Below are positions 42,708 to 51,533 of a stretch of DNA of 57,919 nt, piece by piece. Origin of the DNA: Brachybacterium sp. UMB0905 (GTDB lineage Bacteria; Actinomycetota; Actinomycetes; Actinomycetales; Dermabacteraceae); NCBI RefSeq assembly GCF_002871795.1, contig NZ_PNHL01000016.1, forward strand, positions 1-57,919, given 5' to 3'. Below the pieces are notes generated by a model. It was not told the DNA's origin. It did not search any database and saw only the letters and a program-made list of their open reading frames with translations. Position 1 is the first letter of the stretch; each line of letters opens with the position of its first letter. The position numbers were made by a program, and so were the translations under genes.

Positions 42708-43349
42708 TCACCTGCGCCGCGCCACCACCAGCGCATCCAGGTGATGCCCGGCCGATCCGTCGGGCGCCGTGGCGGGGCGCTCACGATCCTCGGCGATCAG
42801 CAGCTCCCACTCTGGCTCGGGCAGCGCGAGCTGCTCCAGCTGCTCCGCGGCCGGATGCAGCGTGAAGCGGTGCTCCGTGCTCCACGACGGCGGCCCGGCA
42901 TGCGCGGTGATCACCAGATGCCCACCCGGGCGGAGCGCTGTCCCGGCTCGGCGCAGGATCGCGATCCGGTCCAGCGCCACCCGCGACTGGAAGAACGACG
43001 CGGTCACCAGGTCCGACGTCCCCGGCTGCGGGCGCCACGTCTCGAGGTCCACGGCCTCGAACCGCGCCTGCTCGAGCCCCCGCGCGGCGGCTTCGGCGCG
43101 CCCGCGCTCCACGGCGGTGGGGGAAATATCCAGTCCCGTCGCGTGCCAGCCCTGCTCGGCCAGCCACAGCACATCCCCGCCCTCCCCGCAGCCCAGATCG
43201 ATCGCGGTGCCGGGGGTGAGGGGGCCGACGACATCGGCCATCGTGGCGTTCACCTTCCCAGACCAGACGCGATCCGCGTCGGTGTAGCGCTGCTCCCAGT
43301 AGGCGGCCGGGGTCAGGGACTCATCGGGGTGCTGGGCATCGCGGCTCAT
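42708..43349 (-). CDS. Class I SAM-dependent methyltransferase
   Basis: 213 residues. SAM-binding motif I TAIDLGCGEGGDVLWLAE; acidic end of strand 2 in ATGLDISPTAVERGR; later LVTASFFQSR and LRPGGHLVITAH. The start region (TPAAYWEQRYTDADRVWSGKV) is typical of the tellurite-resistance-TehB/thiopurine-methyltransferase-like group; substrate is unknown. Divergent from the acyltransferase gene with 102 bases between. Confidence 0.88.
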   Translation of the reverse strand: MSRDAQHPDESLTPAAYWEQRYTDADRVWSGKVNATMADVVGPLTPGTAIDLGCGEGGDVLWLAEQGWHATGLDISPTAVERGRAEAAARGLEQARFEAVDLETWRPQPGTSDLVTASFFQSRVALDRIAILRRAGTALRPGGHLVITAHAGPPSWSTEHRFTLHPAAEQLEQLALPEPEWELLIAEDRERPATAPDGSAGHHLDALVVARRR

Positions 43350-43451
43350 GGGGAGAGGATGGCAGATCGTGGGGTGCCCCGCCCGCCCTCGGATAGATTG
43401 GCTCCTTCACCAGGGCCGCGAGCGGCGCGCGCCCGAGGGGAGGGACGCGCG

Positions 43452-44795
43452 ATGACGGATCGGCCGATGACCAGGGCGCAGAGGATCGACGCGCAAACGC
43501 CCGCGAGCCGCAACCGCGTCGTGGACTTCCTGCGCGCCGCCGCGATCACCGTCGTGGTGCTGGGGCATTGGACGATCATCGCCGTGGACCCCACCGGCGG
43601 GATCCAGCCCCACGGCGTGCTCGACGAAGCGCGCTGGACCCATCCGCTGACCTGGGTGTTCCAGGTGATGCCGATCTTCTTCCTGGTGGGCGGCTACTCC
43701 AATGCCCTGTCCTGGCGCTCGGCCCGCCGTAAGGGCGTCGGCTACGCCCAGTGGCTGCGCACGCGCCTGCGCCGCCTGGGCATCCCCCTGATCCCGCTGC
43801 TGCTGGCCTGGCTGGTGATCGCCGTGGTTGCGGTGCTGGCCGGCGCGGATCCCGCGACGGTCGGTTTTGCCAGCCAGATGGCGCTGATCCCCACGTGGTT
43901 CCTCGCCGCCTACCTCATGGTGATCCTCGCGGCCCCGCCGTGCCTGGTGCTGTGGGAACGCTACGGCTGGTGGTCCATCGTCGGCGGTGTCGCGCTCGCC
44001 GGAGCGGTGGATGCGCTGAGCATCAGCCTGGACCAGCCGCTGCTCGGCTACCCGAACTACCTGCTGGTGTGGGCGGCGTTCCACCAGGTCGGCTACGCGT
44101 GGCTGGATGGTCGCCTCGCCGGGATCGGCCGACGGATGCTGCTTGCCGCGATCGGCGCGATCGGGCTACTCGCTCTCGTGGCGTTTGGCCCCTATCCCGT
44201 GTCGATGATCTCCTCCGCGGCCGATGCGATCTCCAACTCCAGCCCCACCCGCGTCACCATGGCGTTCCTCGGGATGCTGCAGGCCGGGCTCGTACTCAGT
44301 CTCGAAAAGCCCCTCGAGGCGCTGCTCGCGAGGCCGCGCGTGTGGATGGTGACCGTCATGGTGAACCTGCGGATCATGACCTGGTTCCTGTGGCACCTGA
44401 CCGTCATGGTGGGCCTTGCCTACTTGCTGCTCGGCCTCGGGGCGACGGCGCTGCTGCCCGAGCCGCTGAGCGGGCTGTGGTGGGCGACCCGGCCGCTGTG
44501 GGCGCTCGTGTTGCTGGCGCTCACCGGTCTGATGGTGCTGGTGATGGGCCGCTTCGAGACCCCGCGGCCCGACGATCGCCCCGCCCCGCCGGTGTGGAAA
44601 CCCCTCGGGGCGGCGCTTGCGATCATCGCCGGGCTTGCCGTCATGGCGAACGTCGGCGTGGCGGGCGAGGGCGGTGTCACCTGGTGGTGGCCGCTGGTGC
44701 CGGTGGCGGGGATGTTGGTGTTCGGGGTGGTGGGAGTGCGGCGGGGCCGGTCAGCGGGGGAGCGGGGCGCGCCGTCGACTCCGACCTCGCGGTGA
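43452..44795 (+). CDS. Acyltransferase-3-family membrane protein
   Basis: 447 residues from ATG 43452 with GGAGGGA upstream (43438-43444). N-terminal block RNRVVDFLRAAAITVVVLGH contains the conserved Arg and His of the family, then MPIFFLVGGYSNALSWRSA. About ten membrane helices, full length for the family. These enzymes transfer acyl groups to sugars or other envelope molecules. The C-terminal tail is short and disordered. Confidence 0.88.
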   Translation: MTDRPMTRAQRIDAQTPASRNRVVDFLRAAAITVVVLGHWTIIAVDPTGGIQPHGVLDEARWTHPLTWVFQVMPIFFLVGGYSNALSWRSARRKGVGYAQWLRTRLRRLGIPLIPLLLAWLVIAVVAVLAGADPATVGFASQMALIPTWFLAAYLMVILAAPPCLVLWERYGWWSIVGGVALAGAVDALSISLDQPLLGYPNYLLVWAAFHQVGYAWLDGRLAGIGRRMLLAAIGAIGLLALVAFGPYPVSMISSAADAISNSSPTRVTMAFLGMLQAGLVLSLEKPLEALLARPRVWMVTVMVNLRIMTWFLWHLTVMVGLAYLLLGLGATALLPEPLSGLWWATRPLWALVLLALTGLMVLVMGRFETPRPDDRPAPPVWKPLGAALAIIAGLAVMANVGVAGEGGVTWWWPLVPVAGMLVFGVVGVRRGRSAGERGAPSTPTSR

Positions 44796-44852
44796 CGGAG
44801 GCTGATCGGTGACTCTGCGGCGTGCGCCACGGTCGACGGCTAACCTCATGCC

Positions 44853-46082
44853 ATGGATCCGGAACTGCAGGATGACGAGCCGACGCGCGATGACGCGCTC
44901 CAGGAGGTCGTGACAGAGCTTCGACGCCTCGACCCGACGGGAGAGCGTTGGGCCGCTGTCATCCGGCACACCTACGACGTGATATATAACGGCCAGGAGA
45001 CTGGCCGTTACCGGTGGGACCAACTCATGAAGACGGAGAAAACCCACTTCGGCACCCTGTTTGAAATCTTTGCTCAGCGTGAGTTTGAGTTCGACGGCGG
45101 CGATACGACAGATTTTCGTATTGCGGGCCACCAGGTCGATGCGAAGTGGTCCCAGTCGATGGGCGGATGGATGCTGCCCCCCGAAGTGTTCGATGAACTG
45201 GCGCTTGTGGCAACCGGCAGCGATCACGATGCCGTCTGGTCCCTGGGAATCATCCGCGTCACCGAGGCTGTCCGGAAGACGTCCCGGAACCGTGACCAGA
45301 AAAGCTCTCTCAGCAGGGAAGGGCTCGCGAGGGTGCACTGGCTGTGGCGGGATGCTCCGCTGCCGCCGAACGTCTTGCTGCAGCTTGACTCCGAACAGGT
45401 CGACCGGATCTTCGCGCACAAGTTCGGCACGCAGCGCACCCATGAACTCTTCCGTGCCGCGGAGGGGCGCCTCGTCCACCGCAGCATCGTGGCAACGGTG
45501 AGTCGACAGCTTGATGCGCAAAAGCGAGTCCGAGGCAACGGTGGATCCCGCGACATTCTCGCTAAAGAGTCAATTCTTATTCTCTCCGGAAAGTATCATC
45601 GGCGCATCGCGATCGCGCTGGGAGTCCCCGTGCCCCGCCCCGATGAGTACATTTCGGTGCGCGTGGTGCCCAGTGATGACGACACCGGCGCATATCTGGG
45701 CGGCAGGTACTGGCGTCAGGCCCGCGACGGAGACACCGCTGTCCTCCCGGCCCCTCCACTCCATGAGCCGAAAGACTCACCGGACGAACGGTATTCAGCG
45801 GTCAGGCGACGATACGGAGCTGACTGCCGTCGCGCGCAGGCTTGGCTGCGGGTGCCCCGAGTGCCTCACGAATCGACATCCCGATGCTCTTCGCCACCGG
45901 GGGCGGAAAAGCATTCCCGATCTGGCGGTACACCGAGGTCTTGCGGCCGGAAAAACTCCAGTCCCGGTCGAACCCCTGGATCCTCGCCACCATCTCATTC
46001 GTTAGGCGCGGGATGTGGTCTAGCGGAGCCTCCGGGCCGGGTGCCTCATCGGCAACACCCTTTCCGTCCACCCCCAGCTTGA
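44853..46082 (+). CDS. NaeI-like type II restriction endonuclease, tail possibly extended
   Basis: Open frame of 409 residues. Residues ~20-315 align by eye with NaeI: VIYNGQETGRYRWDQLMKTE, KTHFGTLFEIFAQREFEF, and the catalytic signature TTDFRIAGHQVDAKW with Asp87, Asp96, Lys98 (NaeI Asp86, Asp95, Lys97). The DNA-binding half follows (RVRGNGGSRDILAKESILIL, VPVPRPDEYISVRVVPSDDD). NaeI is about 317 residues, so the last ~95 residues here, which are Pro/Ser/Arg-rich and antisense to the methylase gene, probably reflect a lost stop. NaeI needs two GCCGGC sites to cut; specificity here is inferred. Less GC-rich than its neighbours at its 5' half. Confidence 0.88.
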   Translation: MDPELQDDEPTRDDALQEVVTELRRLDPTGERWAAVIRHTYDVIYNGQETGRYRWDQLMKTEKTHFGTLFEIFAQREFEFDGGDTTDFRIAGHQVDAKWSQSMGGWMLPPEVFDELALVATGSDHDAVWSLGIIRVTEAVRKTSRNRDQKSSLSREGLARVHWLWRDAPLPPNVLLQLDSEQVDRIFAHKFGTQRTHELFRAAEGRLVHRSIVATVSRQLDAQKRVRGNGGSRDILAKESILILSGKYHRRIAIALGVPVPRPDEYISVRVVPSDDDTGAYLGGRYWRQARDGDTAVLPAPPLHEPKDSPDERYSAVRRRYGADCRRAQAWLRVPRVPHESTSRCSSPPGAEKHSRSGGTPRSCGRKNSSPGRTPGSSPPSHSLGAGCGLAEPPGRVPHRQHPFRPPPA

Positions 46083-46791
46083 GCCATGCGGCCTTCGCGC
46101 GCGTGGGTCCCAGGTCTGCACCACCGTGCTTCTTCGATCCCCCCACGATGGTGGGCGCAATGCCGTTCGCCTGGTCGGCCCAGCGTTCAGCACCCGCCCA
46201 GCCCCGAGCGGCCATAAGTGAGCCGAGAGTTTCGCCGACGGACGGCGGCGTCCCCACTGCGCCGGGCCAGTGGAACTTCTTGAACTTCGAGGACCGAAAC
46301 GCGACGAGGATGAAGCGCGGCCGCAGCTGCGGGACCCCGAACTCTGAGCTGAGGAGCAGCTGCCAATCAGCCTCGTAGCCCATGGCGGAGAGCTCATCCA
46401 GGATCGACTGGCGGTACGTGCTGAACCGGGCCGATGCGAGTCCCTTGACGTTCTCCAGCATGACCGCCTGCGGCCGTGCTTCCCGCACCAGCCGGAGAGC
46501 TTCCGGAAAGAGGTCACGCTCGTCATCGGCCCCCAGCTGCTTACCTGCCACGCTGAACGGCGGACAGGGGACACCCCCGGCCAGGAGGTCGATCCCCCGG
46601 AAGTCTAAGCCGCTGATCTCGCGGACATCACCCTCGTGGACCTGCCAGGCAGGGCGGTTCGCGCGAAGGGTGGCCGCGGCGTCACGATCGATCTCGACCG
46701 CGAGCTCATGACCGAACCCTGCCTGCTCAAGACCGTACGACTGGCCTCCTGCCCCGGCACAGATCTCGAGTGTTGAGAACTGCTCGCTCAC
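45802..46791 (-). CDS. DNA (cytosine-5) methyltransferase, partner of the NaeI-like enzyme
   Basis: 329 residues. C5-methylase motifs in order: I (LEICAGAGGQSYGLEQAGF), IV with catalytic Cys76 (AGGVPCPPFS), VI (MLENVKG), VIII (QLRPRFILVAF) and X (YRQIGNAFPPPVA). The target-recognition region lies about 170-275. It would methylate the recognition site and protect host DNA. Its 3' end runs 281 bases into the endonuclease ORF on the opposite strand, so the genes are convergent and overlapping. Confidence 0.93.
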   Translation of the reverse strand: MSEQFSTLEICAGAGGQSYGLEQAGFGHELAVEIDRDAAATLRANRPAWQVHEGDVREISGLDFRGIDLLAGGVPCPPFSVAGKQLGADDERDLFPEALRLVREARPQAVMLENVKGLASARFSTYRQSILDELSAMGYEADWQLLLSSEFGVPQLRPRFILVAFRSSKFKKFHWPGAVGTPPSVGETLGSLMAARGWAGAERWADQANGIAPTIVGGSKKHGGADLGPTRAKAAWLKLGVDGKGVADEAPGPEAPLDHIPRLTNEMVARIQGFDRDWSFSGRKTSVYRQIGNAFPPPVAKSIGMSIREALGAPAAKPARDGSQLRIVA

Positions 46792-46974
46792 CCTGGCCTC
46801 CTACCTCCGCGCTGAGCTTCCAGTGTGCCAAACGGGTCTGACAGACGACTTGATGCCCGTCGTGGGCGCGCCTCTCGTCGGCTCACCTCACAGGGCGCTC
46901 CAGCGAGCACTCCACCGGGGCCGTGAGTGGCATCCTGTCGCCGCCCCATCGACCACCCGTTCGAGCCCCGCCCC

Positions 46975-47282
46975 TCACTCCCGCGCGAACCAGCACCCCG
47001 CGAAGGTGTTCTTGTACAGCCGGTACCCGTCGTTGGGGACGTAGTAGCGGTAACTGCCTAGCACCGTCCCGTCGGCCGCGTGCTCGCTGAACACCCCGGC
47101 CCGCCCGGAGCCGACGACGAAGCCGTCCTGGATAGTGCCGCCGCCCAGGCGGTGAGCGTTGGAGACGGCCGAGGATAGGGCACGTCGGTGCGGTGGTCCT
47201 CGCGGTAGGTCCCCTCGCGCTCATCGACGAGGTAGCGCAGCACGTGGCTGGTCCCGCCCTCGAGCCGCTCGAGGGTGCCATG
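46975..47282 (-). pseudogene. Arylsulfotransferase (ASST-like) C-terminal relic
   Basis: The minus strand first reads GTLERLEGGTSHVLRYLVDE and EGTYREDHRTDVPYP. After a frame change near 47175 it reads SSAVSNAHRLGGGTIQDGFV, then GRAGVFSEHAADGTVLGSYR and YKNTFAGCWFARE to the stop at 46975. SNAHRL-x-GG-T and the terminal FAGCWF pattern suggest the last propeller blades of bacterial arylsulfotransferase-like proteins. N-terminal three quarters and start are absent. It lies next to a sulfatase gene. Confidence 0.6.
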
Positions 47283-47350
47283 GTGCGCAGTCCTCCTCGG
47301 GGACTGCCGCGAGTCTACGGGGAAGGGGGCCGACGGGGCGTGCCGTCAGG

Positions 47351-47410
47351 ACTGTGCGGCCGACGGTGGAACTGTGCGGCTGACGGCGAGACTGTGCAGC
47401 CGGCGACGAG
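47351..47410. repeat. Three tandem 20-bp repeats upstream of the sulfatase gene
   Basis: ACTGTGCGGCCGACGGTGGA (47351-47370), ACTGTGCGGCTGACGGCGAG (47371-47390) and ACTGTGCAGCCGGCGACGAG (47391-47410) are successive diverged copies sharing ACTGTGCRGCYG. They end about 120 bases before the sulfatase start. A 20-bp period is two helical turns, which suits a row of bound regulators. No gene is seen in 47283-47532. Confidence 0.7.
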
Positions 47411-47532
47411 GGGTGCCGCCGCCGGCAGTGCCAGGAAGCGGTCCCGCAGCGGCCGTCGGTCCCGGGTCTGGTCATGCCTGGGCAGCGTGTTCCGCACGTG
47501 ACAGACTGGTTCGCACCGCCGAGCGAAGGTCG

Positions 47533-49056
47533 ATGATGCCGGACATTCCCCGCCCCAGCACCGCAGGTCCCAGCGCCGCCCGCCCCCGCGCCGCAAGCCC
47601 CCGCGCCGCCCGCCCCAACATCGTGTTCATCCTCTCCGATGACCACGCCGCCCACGCCATCTCCGCCTACGGCTCGCGCGTGAACACCACCCCGCATATG
47701 GACCGCCTGGCCGACGAGGGCGCGCGGATGGACGCCCTGTACTGCACGAACTCCATCTGTACCCCGTCGCGCGCCTCGATCCTCACGGGCACCTACAGCC
47801 ACATCAACCGTGCCCCGTCGATCTACTCCATCTTCGACCACCGCGTGCGGACCGTCCCCGAAGCCCTCCAGGAGCACGGCTACCAGACCGCGATCTTTGG
47901 CAAATGGCACCTCGGCACCACACCGGAGGCGCTGCCGCGCGGCTTCGATGACTGGCGGATCTTCCCTGGCCAGGGCGACTACTGGAACCCGGAGATGATC
48001 GGGCCAGAGGGTCGAGAGCAGACCGAGGGGTACGCGACTGACGTGGTCACGCAGCAGTCCCTGGGCTTCCTGGAGCGGCGCGACCCGGAGCGGCCGTTCT
48101 GCCTGCTGGTTCACCACAAAGCTCCGCATCGGCCGTGGATCCCCCACCCCCGCTACGCGGGCCGCTACGCAGAAGGCACCATCCCCGAGCCGGAGACGAT
48201 GTGGGATGAGCATGAGGGTCGCGCCCAGGTGGTGCAGCAGGTGCGGATGCAGCTCGATGACCTCACCCCCACCGACTACAAGGATCAGCTGCCGACGCAG
48301 CTCGAAGGCGAGGAGCACCGCCGCGAGCGCGCGGCCTGGAAATACCAGCGGTACATGCGCGACTACCTGCGGTGCGTCCAGGCGGTTGATGACTCCATCG
48401 GCCAGCTCCTTGAGCACCTCGAGGATGCAGGCGTCGCGGAGAACACCCTGTTCATCTACACCTCGGACCAAGGGTTCTTCCTCGGCGACCACGGCTGGTT
48501 CGACAAGCGCCTGATGCTCGACGAGTCGCTGACCATGCCGATGCTGGCCCGCTGGCCCGAGACGATCCCGCCCGGCACCCGCGTCACCGACACCCTCAGC
48601 AACGTCGATATCGCCGCGACGCTGCTCGAGGCCGCGGGGCTGGACCCGTCGGCCGAACTGCCCGACCAGCAGGGCCGCAGCTTCCTGCGCCAGCTGCACG
48701 GCACGGAGGTCCCCGACTGGCGGCAGGCCGTCTACTACCGCTACTGGGAGCACGATGACCCGGAGCATCACGCTCCCGCGCACTACGGCGTGCGCACCCC
48801 GGAGCTGAAGTACATCCGCTACTACAACGATGGGCTCGGCACCCCCGGTTCATCGGACCGGATCATGCCGATCGAGGACGAGCTCTACGACCTCGTGGCC
48901 GATCCGCGCGAGATGATTAACGTCGCCGCCGATCCCGCCTACGCCGAGCAGCTCGCCGCGATGCAGCAGCTCACCGCGCAGATGCAGGCCGAGGTCGGCG
49001 ACGCGCCCTACGAGGGCCCGGACACCCCGCGCCTGGAGTGGCCGACGGCGCGGTGA
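47533..49056 (+). CDS. Sulfatase (Cys-type, formylglycine-dependent)
   Basis: 507 residues from ATG 47533 (ATG 47536 is an alternative). Metal site RPNIVFILSDDHAAHAISAY; sulfatase signature SICTPSRASILTG with Cys76, the residue converted to formylglycine; FGKWHLG supplies catalytic Lys/His, and YTSDQGFFLGDHGWFDKRLM the second metal site. No signal peptide is evident (Ala/Arg/Pro-rich leader), so the enzyme seems cytosolic. It removes sulfate esters, probably from sulfated sugars. No formylglycine-generating enzyme gene is in the window. Confidence 0.93.
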   Translation: MMPDIPRPSTAGPSAARPRAASPRAARPNIVFILSDDHAAHAISAYGSRVNTTPHMDRLADEGARMDALYCTNSICTPSRASILTGTYSHINRAPSIYSIFDHRVRTVPEALQEHGYQTAIFGKWHLGTTPEALPRGFDDWRIFPGQGDYWNPEMIGPEGREQTEGYATDVVTQQSLGFLERRDPERPFCLLVHHKAPHRPWIPHPRYAGRYAEGTIPEPETMWDEHEGRAQVVQQVRMQLDDLTPTDYKDQLPTQLEGEEHRRERAAWKYQRYMRDYLRCVQAVDDSIGQLLEHLEDAGVAENTLFIYTSDQGFFLGDHGWFDKRLMLDESLTMPMLARWPETIPPGTRVTDTLSNVDIAATLLEAAGLDPSAELPDQQGRSFLRQLHGTEVPDWRQAVYYRYWEHDDPEHHAPAHYGVRTPELKYIRYYNDGLGTPGSSDRIMPIEDELYDLVADPREMINVAADPAYAEQLAAMQQLTAQMQAEVGDAPYEGPDTPRLEWPTAR

Positions 49057-49064
49057 CTTGCGCC

Positions 49065-49092
49065 GCCGGGCGTTCCCGCGGGAACGCCCGGC
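49065..49092. terminator. 28-bp perfect palindrome between convergent genes
   Basis: Bases 49065-49092 are a perfect palindrome centred on TTCCCGCGGGAA, beginning eight bases after the sulfatase stop. A second TTCCCGCGGGAA lies at 49106-49117. The position between convergent genes suits a bidirectional terminator, though an uninterrupted palindrome without a loop or T-run could also bind a dimeric protein. Confidence 0.6.
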
Positions 49093-49143
49093 GCGCGGCA
49101 TGACATTCCCGCGGGAACGTCGGCGCCGCTCGGCCGTCGCGCC

Positions 49144-49818
49144 TCAGGCCTTCGCGTCGGCCGCGTCGTCCGCGGTCACGTCGTGCTCGGCGTCGCGCAG
49201 CAGGTGCTCGCCGCCGATGGGGCTGCTCACCCAGTCCTCGACGCGCCATCCCCTCGCAGGGCTGCCGATGAGGGTGACCAGACCGGTGTTGTACAGCGGC
49301 CGCTCGGACAGCGAGGCGGCGCCGAGCCCTCCGGCGACCGAGGCGAACACGCGGATCGCGGCGCCATGGCTGACCACGACGACGGTCGCGTCCTCGGCGT
49401 GCTGGTCCGCGATGTGCCGCAGCGCCCTGGTCCAGCGGTCCCAGAACTCCCGCCCGGTCTCCCCGCCCGGCAGGCCGTCCTCGAGGACCCCGGCGCTCCA
49501 GCGCTGGTGGTTGTCCTGATACGCATCGACGGCCTCCGCGTCCTGTCGGCCCTGGTAGATCCCGGCGCGGATCTCCTCGATCCCCTCGGTCAGCCGCGGA
49601 CTGAGCCCGCGGGCGGCCGCGAGCGGAGCCGCCGTTTCGTGGGTGCGCAGCAGGCGGGAGACGTGGATCCCGGCGATGTCCTCGTGCGCGAGCGCGGCGG
49701 GCACCGCACGGGCCTGGGTGTGACCGAGCGTGGTGAGCCCGGGCCCCGGATAGGCGGCGTCGAGGATTCCGTCGACGTTGGAGGGGGTCTGACCGTGCCG
49801 GAGAAGGAGGAGGCGCAT
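49144..49818 (-). CDS. Histidine phosphatase (phosphoglycerate-mutase-like)
   Basis: 224 residues from ATG 49816-49818. The catalytic motif LLLLRHGQTPSNVDG carries the phospho-accepting His; the second His is in VVVVSHGAAIRVF; SRLLRTHETAAPLA supplies the second Arg. Length and motif fit broad-specificity phosphatases of branch 1. The C-terminus is acidic and Ala-rich (DVTADDAADAKA). It is convergent with the sulfatase and divergent from the dioxygenase. Confidence 0.92.
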   Translation of the reverse strand: MRLLLLRHGQTPSNVDGILDAAYPGPGLTTLGHTQARAVPAALAHEDIAGIHVSRLLRTHETAAPLAAARGLSPRLTEGIEEIRAGIYQGRQDAEAVDAYQDNHQRWSAGVLEDGLPGGETGREFWDRWTRALRHIADQHAEDATVVVVSHGAAIRVFASVAGGLGAASLSERPLYNTGLVTLIGSPARGWRVEDWVSSPIGGEHLLRDAEHDVTADDAADAKA

Positions 49819-50170
49819 GCTCAGCACCGTACGAGATCCGTCGTGAGCGTGCACGGGGGCAGCCTCGGCGGCGGTCTGCGTCACAGCGCGCCCGGCCCCG
49901 CCCACTTCTCGAGGCGGCACCTCCGACGCTTCGCCATCCTCCTCTCCGGCCGACAGGCCCCATGCCCCCGTCGCAGGTCAGGGTCGACCTTCAGGACTCT
50001 GCACGGCCGAGTGCGGCCCGAGCCCTCGCCGCCGCCCCGGGGACCGCGTCGCCCATGACGCCCAGCGAGCTCCCGGGCACCCTCCCGACATGTCACGGAA
50101 AGGTAACAGCGGCTCCACAGCCTGCGTCTCTACGTTTCCGGCTCCACACAGGAAACCGAGAGGAACCGTC
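49819..50170. other. 352-base divergent intergenic region
   Basis: No coding sequence I can support. It must hold the promoters of the histidine phosphatase (leftward) and the dioxygenase-like gene (rightward). The latter has an AGGAAACCGAGAGGAAC stretch just before its ATG at 50171 as a ribosome site. No clear repeats or hairpins stand out. Confidence 0.6.
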
Positions 50171-51313
50171 ATGGACACCACCGACCCCCGCCGCGTCGGC
50201 CGCCCCTATCCCGAGGCGCGCGAGCACACCGCCGCACAGAACTCCGCCGGAGCGGTCCCCTCGGGCACCGCACCGCGCAACAGCTTCGAGGGCCGGCCCC
50301 TCCACCACCCGGCCGAGGACGTCGAGGACCAGGGTCTCGCCTTCGACGTCGGCACTCTGGTCTCCCGACGCGGCGCGCTCGGCGTGCTCGGCGCGGGCAG
50401 CGTCACCGCCGTCCTCGCCGCCTGCACCGGCGGCTCCGCCTCCACCACCGCCGCCGCGAGCGACGGGGGAGGGGCGAGTGACGCCGGCGGCACCACCGCC
50501 TCCGAGCTGACCGAGATGCCCGGCGAGACCGCCGGCCCCTACCCGGGCGACGGCTCCAACGGCGCCGACGTGCTCGAGACCAGCGGCGTGGAGCGCTCCG
50601 ACATCCGCTCCTCGATCGACGGAGGCACCACCGTCGAGGGCGTCCCCCTCGACATCACCATGACCATCATCGACATGGCCGGCGGCGACGTGCCGATGGA
50701 GGGTGCGGCGGTGTACCTGTGGCAGTGCGATGCGGCTGGGCGGTACTCGATGTACTCCGAGGGCGTGGAGGAGGAGACCTACCTGCGCGGCGTGCAGATC
50801 GCCGACGCGCAGGGGGCGGTCACCTTCACCTCGATCTTCCCCGGCTGCTACGCGGGCCGCTGGCCGCACCTGCACTTCGAGGTGTTCCCCGATGCGGAGT
50901 CGATCGTGGATGCGGGCAACGCGATCCTCACCTCCCAGATCGCGATGCCCGAGGCGGAGGCGGACGGCGTGTACGAGCTCACCGAGTACGCGGGCAGCGC
51001 CGAGAACCTCTCCCAGCTCACCCTCGAGACCGACAACGTCTTCTCCGACGGCTACGAGCAGCAGCTCGCGACCCTGTCCGGCGACCTGGATTCCGGCTAC
51101 GCCTTCACGATCGACGTCCCCATCGACACCACCACCGAGCCGGAGGTCGGCGGGATGGGCGGCGGCGAGGGCGGTCCGGGCGGCCAGCCGCCGGCCGATG
51201 GAGAGGGCGGCCCCGACGGTGAGGGCGGCACCCCGCCCGAGGGTGCACCGGGCGAGGGCGGCGAACCCCCGGCGGATGCGCCGTCCGACGGCGGCGGAGA
51301 CACGCAGAGCTGA
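50171..51313 (+). CDS. Exported intradiol-dioxygenase-like protein
   Basis: 380 residues from ATG 50171. A 65-residue hydrophilic leader precedes SRRGALGVLGAGSVTAVLAAC, a twin-arginine signal with a lipobox-like end (Cys85), so the protein is probably Tat-exported and lipid-anchored. The dioxygenase domain (about 115-315) includes GETAGPYP, AAVYLWQCDAAGRYSMYSEG (Tyr ligand), and GRWPHLHFEVFP with the paired His ligands for Fe(III). The tail (~330-380) is Gly/Pro/Glu/Asp-rich. Exported intradiol-like proteins occur in many actinobacteria; true catechol cleavage is unproven. Confidence 0.85.
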   Translation: MDTTDPRRVGRPYPEAREHTAAQNSAGAVPSGTAPRNSFEGRPLHHPAEDVEDQGLAFDVGTLVSRRGALGVLGAGSVTAVLAACTGGSASTTAAASDGGGASDAGGTTASELTEMPGETAGPYPGDGSNGADVLETSGVERSDIRSSIDGGTTVEGVPLDITMTIIDMAGGDVPMEGAAVYLWQCDAAGRYSMYSEGVEEETYLRGVQIADAQGAVTFTSIFPGCYAGRWPHLHFEVFPDAESIVDAGNAILTSQIAMPEAEADGVYELTEYAGSAENLSQLTLETDNVFSDGYEQQLATLSGDLDSGYAFTIDVPIDTTTEPEVGGMGGGEGGPGGQPPADGEGGPDGEGGTPPEGAPGEGGEPPADAPSDGGGDTQS

Positions 51314-51533
51314 TCCGGCGACCTGTGCGGCCCGGCGATCGCGCGGCCCGGCGCAGAGCTGACGCGGCATCGGCAGAGCGGAGGCGTGCGGGCGGATACG
51401 GCGCCGGGAGGGGATCAGCAGAAAAGGGGCTCCAGCAGCACTCGGCGGAGCTCAGCGCCGCGCCGTACCGCGGGGGTCCCCTTTCTGCGGACGCAGCCCG
51501 AGGCGGCGTCGGTTCCGGTGGGCCGGCGTCGCC

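Noticed and set aside
45061..45501. Alternative frame inside the restriction endonuclease gene
   Set aside because: Ser/Arg-rich shadow frame; the chosen frame carries the NaeI catalytic signature.
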